From assembly GCA_003585845.1 (NCBI GenBank), contig NQOP01000003.1, forward strand, positions 50,998 through 58,291: 7,294 bases of DNA, written 5' to 3'. A model generated the notes under the pieces. The model did no database searches. It saw only the letters and a list, made by a program, of their open reading frames with translations, and was not told where the DNA came from. This document shows, piece by piece, positions 1-3,880 of this stretch. Origin of the DNA: Bifidobacteriaceae bacterium NR021 (lineage in GTDB: Bacteria > Actinomycetota > Actinomycetes > Actinomycetales > Bifidobacteriaceae). The stretch's first letter is position 1, and each line of letters begins with the position of its first letter. Made by a program: the position numbers and the translations under genes.

Positions 1-8
1 TTAATCGA

Positions 9-24
9 CTGAACATTTGTTCTA
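9..24. promoter_or_regulatory. SOS box 1 (LexA operator)
   Basis: The 16-mer CTGAACATTTGTTCTA matches the actinobacterial LexA operator TCGAAC-N4-GTTCGA at 9 of 12 arm positions, and the GAAC/GTTC core is perfect. It directly abuts box 2. It lies over 60 bp upstream of the lexA -35, so it fits better as an operator for a divergent promoter or as an auxiliary site. Confidence 0.7.
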
Positions 25-40
25 TCGAACAGGTGTATTA
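25..40. promoter_or_regulatory. SOS box 2 (LexA operator, degenerate right arm)
   Basis: TCGAACAGGTGTATTA has a perfect left arm and a degraded right arm, 9 of 12 arm positions. It is back to back with box 1 with no gap, which would place two LexA dimers side by side. It shares the ACAnnTGT centre with the other three boxes. Confidence 0.6.
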
Positions 41-69
41 ATAATGACACATTTGTTCGATGGTTGCAA
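41..69 (-). promoter_or_regulatory. Possible divergent SOS-controlled promoter
   Basis: On the minus strand, TTGCAA (69-64) and CATTAT (46-41) are 17 bp apart, each 4 or 5 of 6 to consensus. SOS box 3 fills the spacer, and boxes 1 and 2 would cover the start site and early transcript. No start codon lies between here and position 1, so any gene begins outside the window. In mycobacteria lexA is divergent from an SOS-induced cell-wall gene; whether that applies here cannot be seen. Confidence 0.35.
45..60. promoter_or_regulatory. SOS box 3 (LexA operator)
   Basis: TGACACATTTGTTCGA has a perfect right arm and a weak left arm, 9 of 12 arm positions, with the ACAnnTGT centre. It lies in the spacer of the candidate leftward promoter at 41-69, where bound LexA would block it. 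Confidence 0.6.
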
Positions 70-76
70 CGGCGTG

Positions 77-92
77 TCGAACAGATGTTTGA
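77..92. promoter_or_regulatory. SOS box 4 (lexA autoregulatory operator)
   Basis: TCGAACAGATGTTTGA matches the operator consensus at 11 of 12 arm positions and is the best box in the window. Its right end overlaps the lexA -35 hexamer (89-94), the expected geometry for LexA repressing its own promoter. Confidence 0.85.
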
Positions 93-117
93 TTTTTTTA
101 AGAAAGTGCGTTAAAAT
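89..117 (+). promoter_or_regulatory. lexA promoter
   Basis: A -35 TTGATT (89-94) and a -10 TAAAAT (112-117) are separated by 17 bp. Transcription should start near 124, giving a leader of about 15 nt that contains the ribosome binding site GAAAGGAG (127-134). SOS box 4 overlaps the -35. Confidence 0.75.
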
Positions 118-138
118 AGTAAAAGCGAAAGGAGTACC

Positions 139-873
139 ATGAATAACGATGGCACAAATAACGATAACAATGGCATTAATGCTAGCGATATTAACACAAT
201 GTCACTTACTGACCGCCAGCGCAATATTATCAATGCCATCCAAAAAAATATAAAAATTCATGGATTCCCTCCTTCTTTCCGCGAAATCGGAGAAGCAGTT
301 GGACTTAGAAGCCCATCTTCTGTGAAACATCAATTGCGAACACTTGAAGATAAAGGGATTTTGCGAATTAATGCAAATAAAGGTCGAGCTATTGAAATTC
401 TTGATAATTCAATTGTTAAAAACAATTCAAATAACAAAATTAATGAAGATTCTTCAAGAGTTGCCAACATTAGCGCATATGAATCTGATTCTGTTATAAA
501 TTCTAGAGATGTTCCTCTAGTAGGAAGAATCGCAGCAGGAGCTCCAATAACAGCAGAACAGCATATTGAAGATGTAATGCGATTGCCAGAACGTCTTACA
601 GGTACAGGAAATCTTTTTATGCTTGAAGTACACGGCGATTCGATGATTGACGCCGCTATTTGCGATGGCGATTATGTAGTAGTTAGAGAGCAGCATGAGG
701 CTGTAAATGGAGATATTGTTGCAGCACTGCTAGATAACGAAGCGACTGTTAAAACTTTCAGAAATGACCACGGTCACGTATGGCTTATTCCACATAATCC
801 AGCTTACTCTCCTATTGACGGATCACACGCAACTATTATGGGAAAAGTTGTTACAGTATTGCGAAAAATATAA
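139..873 (+). CDS. lexA: LexA repressor, SOS response autoprotease (S24 family)
   Basis: This is the SOS repressor. It binds operators as a dimer and cleaves itself when RecA filaments form on damaged DNA. The 244-residue product has a winged helix-turn-helix at about residues 22-86 (LTDRQ, then PSFREIGEAVGL, then recognition helix SPSSVKHQLRTLEDKG). A linker follows, then the S24 peptidase domain (about 125-244). The scissile bond is Ala133-Gly134 in RIAAGAP; the catalytic pair is Ser168 (HGDSM) and Lys205 (EATVKTF). The ATG at 139 is supported by GAAAGGAG four bases upstream; the next in-frame ATG (199) has no ribosome binding site. The protein is slightly long because of an Asn-rich N-terminal tail (residues 2-13) and an Asn/Ser-rich linker (about 91-106). 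All catalytic residues are intact. Four SOS boxes upstream indicate autorepression. Confidence 0.97.
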   Translation: MNNDGTNNDNNGINASDINTMSLTDRQRNIINAIQKNIKIHGFPPSFREIGEAVGLRSPSSVKHQLRTLEDKGILRINANKGRAIEILDNSIVKNNSNNKINEDSSRVANISAYESDSVINSRDVPLVGRIAAGAPITAEQHIEDVMRLPERLTGTGNLFMLEVHGDSMIDAAICDGDYVVVREQHEAVNGDIVAALLDNEATVKTFRNDHGHVWLIPHNPAYSPIDGSHATIMGKVVTVLRKI

Positions 874-893
874 AACTTATCCACCAACCCCTC

Positions 894-950
894 AAAAAAT
901 ATTCTCCCCACTTATTTCAAAATATGGACTAAGTGGGGAGAATAATATTT
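894..950. terminator. Bidirectional intrinsic terminator between lexA and greA
   Basis: A perfect 15-bp inverted repeat (900-914 paired with 930-944; core TCTCCCCACTTA / TAAGTGGGGAGA) encloses a 15-nt loop. Read on the minus strand, the stem is followed by a run of six T (899-894), a classical Rho-independent terminator for the leftward greA transcript. Read on the plus strand it is followed only by AT-rich sequence (AATATTTATAAAA), so it should terminate lexA less efficiently. Confidence 0.85.
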
Positions 951-983
951 ATAAAATCAACTTATGCAGATTATGAAAATCAT

Positions 984-1031
984 GTAACTTACGCAACTTC
1001 ACAAGTTACACAAGTTACGCAACTTACGCAA
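984..1031. repeat. Short direct and inverted repeat cluster overlapping the greA stop
   Basis: ACAAGTTAC occurs twice in tandem (1001-1009, 1010-1018). TTACGCAACTT occurs at 989-999 and 1015-1025, and ACTTACGCAA at 987-996 and 1022-1031. GTAACTT (984-990) is the inverse of the AAGTTAC units. The array runs into the greA reading frame and includes its stop codon (1024-1026). Units of 9-11 bp are too short for CRISPR. No function is evident. Confidence 0.7.
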
Positions 1032-1503
1032 GTGGATGCGAATCCTTAATTGTCACTGAAATTTCACGTCCATTTGGAGCCGCATAGCTAACAGTATCAC
1101 CAGTATGAGCACCCATAATAGCTGCTCCGATTGGAGATTCAGGGCTAATAACGTCATAATCTGTAGCTACAGCAATATCGCGAGAACCAAGAACATAAGT
1201 CATTTCACGACCTGCAAGCGCAAGAGTAACCAAAGAACCATTGCCAACAGTGCCATCCTTTGGAGCTTCAAGAATCTTCGCATTACGAAGCTTTACAATA
1301 AGCTCATTAATGCGACCTTCATTCTTTCCTTGCTCCTCGCGAGCAGCCTGATAACCACCATTTTCAGACAAATCGCCTTCAGCACGAGCTGCAGCAATAC
1401 GCTCAGTGATTTCTTCTCGATACTCACCTTCACGATGTTCTAACTCTTCTTTTAGTTTGTCATACGCTTCCTGCGTAAGTAAAATAGTTTTTTCTTCAGC
1501 CAT
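1024..1503 (-). CDS. greA: Transcription elongation factor GreA
   Basis: GreA enters the RNA polymerase secondary channel and stimulates cleavage of backtracked RNA, rescuing stalled complexes. The 159-residue product has the family's usual length. The N-terminal antiparallel coiled coil (about residues 8-75) carries the tip motif AEGDLSENGGYQAAREEQ with the acidic pair Asp44 and Glu47, equivalent to the functional acidic residues of E. coli GreA. The C-terminal FKBP-like globular domain (about 84-157) includes GDTVSYAAPNGREISV. The ATG at 1503 is chosen because AAGGAGGT (1515-1508) lies 4 bases before it; an in-frame TTG at 1524 would add seven residues without support. It lies 71 bp after the FKBP gene on the same strand and ends at the hairpin at 900-944. 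The last codons and the stop fall in a short repeat cluster. Confidence 0.97.
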   Translation of the reverse strand: MAEEKTILLTQEAYDKLKEELEHREGEYREEITERIAAARAEGDLSENGGYQAAREEQGKNEGRINELIVKLRNAKILEAPKDGTVGNGSLVTLALAGREMTYVLGSRDIAVATDYDVISPESPIGAAIMGAHTGDTVSYAAPNGREISVTIKDSHPLA

Positions 1504-1507
1504 TGCT

Positions 1508-1515
1508 ACCTCCTT
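1508..1515 (-). promoter_or_regulatory. greA ribosome binding site
   Basis: AAGGAGGT on the minus strand is a full match to the anti-Shine-Dalgarno, 4 nt before the ATG at 1503. It decides that start over the upstream TTG at 1524, and contrasts with the SD-less starts of sdaA and the lipoprotein. Confidence 0.9.
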
Positions 1516-1574
1516 ATCCAACAATCTCTAAAAATAAAAACTATTCGCGCGCAAATAAAATTCACGCTTTTATA

Positions 1575-1982
1575 TCAACGAGTTGAAATAATATCAACAA
1601 CAAATACCAAAGTGTCTCCGCCGCCAATACCGGCTTGAGGTATGCCACGAGAGCCATAACCATACTCTGGAGGAATAGAAATCAACAAACGAGATCCAAC
1701 ATTATGACCTGGAACAGTGCGATCCCAGCCCTGAATCACTTGACCGACACCAATACCAAAACTAGCTGGAGTATGACGAGCAAAGCTTGAATCAAATGGC
1801 TTTTCGCTACCCCAAACCACACCATGATAATTCACAGTTACAGTGTCACCTGCACGAACTACAGGACCATTACCTTCAACTAATTCAACAACTTTAAGGC
1901 CTGCTGGCGGTTCAGATTCAGGGAACGTCACCGTTGGCGTAGTGCCAAATTCTGCAATCACTTCTGGCATATCTTGTGCCAT
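1575..1982 (-). CDS. FKBP-type peptidyl-prolyl cis-trans isomerase
   Basis: A cytoplasmic single-domain FKBP that catalyses cis-trans isomerisation of peptidyl-proline bonds during folding. The 135-residue product has a short N-terminal extension (about 1-25) and one complete FKBP domain (about 28-135). The residues lining the FK506 pocket of human FKBP12 have clear equivalents: Tyr52 (VNYHG), Phe63-Asp64 (FDSS), Phe75, Val82-Ile83, Trp86 (GWDRTVPG), Tyr107 (PPEYGYG) and Phe127. No signal peptide, lipobox or trigger-factor domain is seen. The ATG at 1982 is supported by AAAGGAGG (1994-1987) four bases upstream; a longer frame from 2054 adds 24 residues without a ribosome binding site and would start upstream of the likely promoter. 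greA follows 71 bp downstream on the same strand, so co-transcription is plausible. Confidence 0.95.
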   Translation of the reverse strand: MAQDMPEVIAEFGTTPTVTFPESEPPAGLKVVELVEGNGPVVRAGDTVTVNYHGVVWGSEKPFDSSFARHTPASFGIGVGQVIQGWDRTVPGHNVGSRLLISIPPEYGYGSRGIPQAGIGGGDTLVFVVDIISTR

Positions 1983-2007
1983 ATTTCCTCCTTTACAAAC
2001 TCCAAAC

Positions 2008-2050
2008 AGTATAATCTGAACAGTATAACATCTACACAGACAGCTTTTAA
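2008..2050 (-). promoter_or_regulatory. FKBP-greA promoter with duplicated -10
   Basis: On the minus strand an extended -10, TGTTATACT (2030-2022), has TTAAAA as -35 (2050-2045) with a 17-bp spacer. The -10 region is duplicated: the 10-mer TTATACTGTT recurs 14 bp downstream (plus-strand copies 2005-2014 and 2019-2028), giving a second TATACT at 2013-2008. Start sites near 2015 or 2001 would give leaders of about 20-35 nt including the ribosome binding site at 1994-1987. Confidence 0.55.
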
Positions 2051-2054
2051 CCAT

Positions 2055-2262
2055 CCTGCATGACTAAAGCAGCGCATTTTAAATAGTACATTTAAGTAAA
2101 TGCACATTCGAATAAATGCAGTTTAGACTAACACTTCCTAGATTAACCTGTCCTAGATTAGCACTGAAACGTTACGTATGTACATGGAATATACATATTG
2201 TGTATAACTTAGCAAAAATTAATCTCAAAACATCAGCGAATTAATGCAAAAATATTAGCAAA
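2055..2262. other. Non-coding gap with degenerate ~15-bp repeats
   Basis: No convincing gene lies between FKBP and sdaA. The gap holds AT-rich degenerate tandem repeats. TCCTAGATTA occurs perfectly at 2136-2145 and 2151-2160, and a weaker relative (TTTAGACTAACAC) precedes it at 2122-2134. On the minus strand three related TGCATTTA / TGTACTATT units spaced about 15 bp follow (about 2080-2120). Near sdaA there are AATTAGCA-type repeats. No intrinsic terminator for sdaA is visible, and I recognise no riboswitch or small RNA. Confidence 0.55.
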
Positions 2263-2269
2263 TTAGCAC
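2254..2269. repeat. 8-bp tandem repeat over the sdaA stop codon
   Basis: ATTAGCAA (2254-2261) is followed directly by ATTAGCAC (2262-2269). The second copy contains the sdaA stop codon (2265-2263) and the codon for its final cysteine (2268-2266), a residue expected to contact the iron-sulfur cluster. Confidence 0.65.
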
Positions 2270-3813
2270 TCAACAACGTTTACAGCTAGCCCACCTTTTG
2301 AGGTTTCGCGATATTTAGACATCATGTCATGACCAGTTTCTTTCATAGTCTTAATCGCTTTGTCAAGGCTTACCATGTGCGAGCCATCTCCAAGCATTGC
2401 CATTCGAACGGCATTAATTGCAGTATTTGCAGCCATAGCATTGCGCTCAATACAAGGAATTTGTACCAAACCGCCTACAGGATCGCAAGTTAATCCCAAA
2501 TGGTGTTCTATACCGATTTCTGCAGCATTTTCAACCTGTTCCGGAGTTCCTCCCAACACTTCACACAATCCTGCAGCAGCCATCGAACAAGCAGAACCAA
2601 CCTCTCCTTGGCAACCAACTTCAGCTCCAGAAATTGAAGCATTTCGCTTAAATAAGTAGCCAACAGCACCTGCAGCAAGCAAGAATCGCACAACTCCATC
2701 TTCATTAGCAGAATCAACAAATCGCCAATAATATTGCAATACTGCAGGAATAATTCCTGCAGAACCATTCGTTGGAGCAGTAACAATACGCCCACCACCA
2801 GCATTTTCTTCGCTAACAGCGAGCGCAAAAAGATTAACCCACGCAGAGTCTGAACTTTCCAAAGCAGCATCCGAACGACGACGATTGTTGCGAAGCATGT
2901 CTGAATTTGCAGCTAAGCGCTCATACATGTGAGGAGCTCTGCGAGGCACATCAAGACCTCCTGGCAAAATCGGTTGCTTTGAGTTGCATCCGTTTTCTAC
3001 ACATTTACTCATAACTTTCCAAACATGCAGCAAATAGTTGCGCACGTAGTCGGCATTTCCTTCATGCAATGCAAGCTCGTTTTGCCACACAACATCGCTT
3101 ATTGACATATGCTTTTCGCGGCAAATATTTATAAGCTCGTCGCATGAAGTAAAAGGATAAGGTACAGTGGAATCTTTTGTTTGATTTGAGGAGTTTGCAG
3201 CATTATCGCTACTATTTCCGTTATTACTTTCGCTATTATTCTCGTTATTACTTTCGCTATTATTCTCGCTTACACCATTCTTACTAGCATTATTTTCATC
3301 TTGCTCAGTAACACGCTCATGCAAGCCAACCATTGCATCATCTGCACACCCTTGACGAATAAATCCACCGCCAATTGAATACCAAACTTGCTCATCGATT
3401 TTATTTCCGTCAGAATCAGTTGCAACAAAACGCATTCCATTAGGATGAACAACCATTCGCATCCATTTTTCAAAAATTACGTCCTTATCGTAATCAAAAG
3501 CAATAGTATGTTCACCTGCGAGCGTTAAAGTGCCAGTTTTTTTGCATTCCTGACGAATAGTAAGCATATGATCAGTGTCTACATTATCTGGAAGATTTCC
3601 TTCAAGACCTGCAACGCAAGCGCGATCAGTACCATGACCAAGACCTGTTAAAGACAACGATCCGTAAAGAGTCACACTTACATGCGCAACGTTTGCAAGA
3701 CTACCACTTTTTTTAAGCGATGAAACAAACGAACACGCAGCTCGCATAGGACCTACTGTATGTGAAGAACTAGGACCAACTCCAACTGAAAACATCTCTA
3801 AAATACTAAACAC
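2263..3813 (-). CDS. sdaA: L-serine dehydratase / ammonia-lyase, single-chain iron-sulfur type
   Basis: Deaminates L-serine to pyruvate and ammonia (EC 4.3.1.17) with an oxygen-sensitive [4Fe-4S] cluster. The 516-residue product joins the beta domain (about 1-165, [14 protein letters not shown] with Ser15-His18-Thr19) to the alpha domain (about 220-513, [47 protein letters not shown]). Cluster cysteines are Cys401, Cys443 and Cys454, whose 42- and 11-residue spacings match those of the Legionella enzyme; the protein ends in Cys516, the position of that enzyme's fourth ligand. An Asn/Ser-rich insertion (about 170-217) at the domain junction makes it longer than usual (about 455-460). The GTG at 3813 aligns with the start of homologues ([14 protein letters not shown]) and has a leaderless-type -10 before it; the open frame extends to a GTG at 3852 (13 more residues). 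Neither has a ribosome binding site. The ATPase gene ends 67 bp upstream. Confidence 0.95.
   Translation of the reverse strand: MFSILEMFSVGVGPSSSHTVGPMRAACSFVSSLKKSGSLANVAHVSVTLYGSLSLTGLGHGTDRACVAGLEGNLPDNVDTDHMLTIRQECKKTGTLTLAGEHTIAFDYDKDVIFEKWMRMVVHPNGMRFVATDSDGNKIDEQVWYSIGGGFIRQGCADDAMVGLHERVTEQDENNASKNGVSENNSESNNENNSESNNGNSSDNAANSSNQTKDSTVPYPFTSCDELINICREKHMSISDVVWQNELALHEGNADYVRNYLLHVWKVMSKCVENGCNSKQPILPGGLDVPRRAPHMYERLAANSDMLRNNRRRSDAALESSDSAWVNLFALAVSEENAGGGRIVTAPTNGSAGIIPAVLQYYWRFVDSANEDGVVRFLLAAGAVGYLFKRNASISGAEVGCQGEVGSACSMAAAGLCEVLGGTPEQVENAAEIGIEHHLGLTCDPVGGLVQIPCIERNAMAANTAINAVRMAMLGDGSHMVSLDKAIKTMKETGHDMMSKYRETSKGGLAVNVVEC
3221..3268 (-). repeat. Perfect 24-bp tandem duplication inside sdaA
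   Basis: Positions 3221-3244 and 3245-3268 are identical, base for base. On the minus strand each copy encodes the 8-residue unit ENNSESNN (SdaA residues 183-190 and 191-198 from the 3813 start). The period is a multiple of three, so copy-number change alters loop length without breaking the frame. Confidence 0.95.
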
Positions 3814-3819
3814 GTATCT

Positions 3820-3847
3820 ATTGTAAGCATCATTAGGCTCACGTCGA
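3820..3847 (-). promoter_or_regulatory. Candidate leaderless promoter of sdaA
   Basis: On the minus strand TACAAT (3825-3820, 5 of 6 to the -10 consensus) is followed by exactly six bases (AGATAC) and then the GTG at 3813, so the predicted first transcribed base is the G of the start codon. A -35-like TCGACG (3847-3842) lies 16 bp upstream. There is no Shine-Dalgarno before either candidate GTG. Confidence 0.5.
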
Positions 3848-3880
3848 CACACTAATTACATTAGAAATATGTTAGATTGT

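Noticed and set aside
984..1031. CRISPR-like array
   Set aside because: Units are 9-11 bp, partly tandem without spacers, and no cas genes are in the window.
1105..1443. A 112-codon rightward open frame opposite greA
   Set aside because: Antisense to a fully conserved greA, with no start signal and no recognisable domain.
1504..1524. TTG start at 1524 extending GreA by seven residues
   Set aside because: The strong AAGGAGGT lies inside this extension and serves the ATG at 1503, which matches the usual GreA N-terminus.
1516..1574. GC-rich palindrome-like ATTCGCGCGCAAAT as a terminator between FKBP and greA
   Set aside because: It has no loop and a mismatch, so it cannot form a terminator hairpin.
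1983..2054. ATG at 2054 extending the FKBP protein by 24 residues
   Set aside because: The extension is Cys-rich and unlike the family, lacks a ribosome binding site and would begin upstream of the likely promoter; the ATG at 1982 has a strong Shine-Dalgarno.
2508..2870. A 120-codon leftward open frame within sdaA in another frame
   Set aside because: Lies in the conserved alpha domain of SdaA; its Leu-rich composition is a frame-shift shadow.
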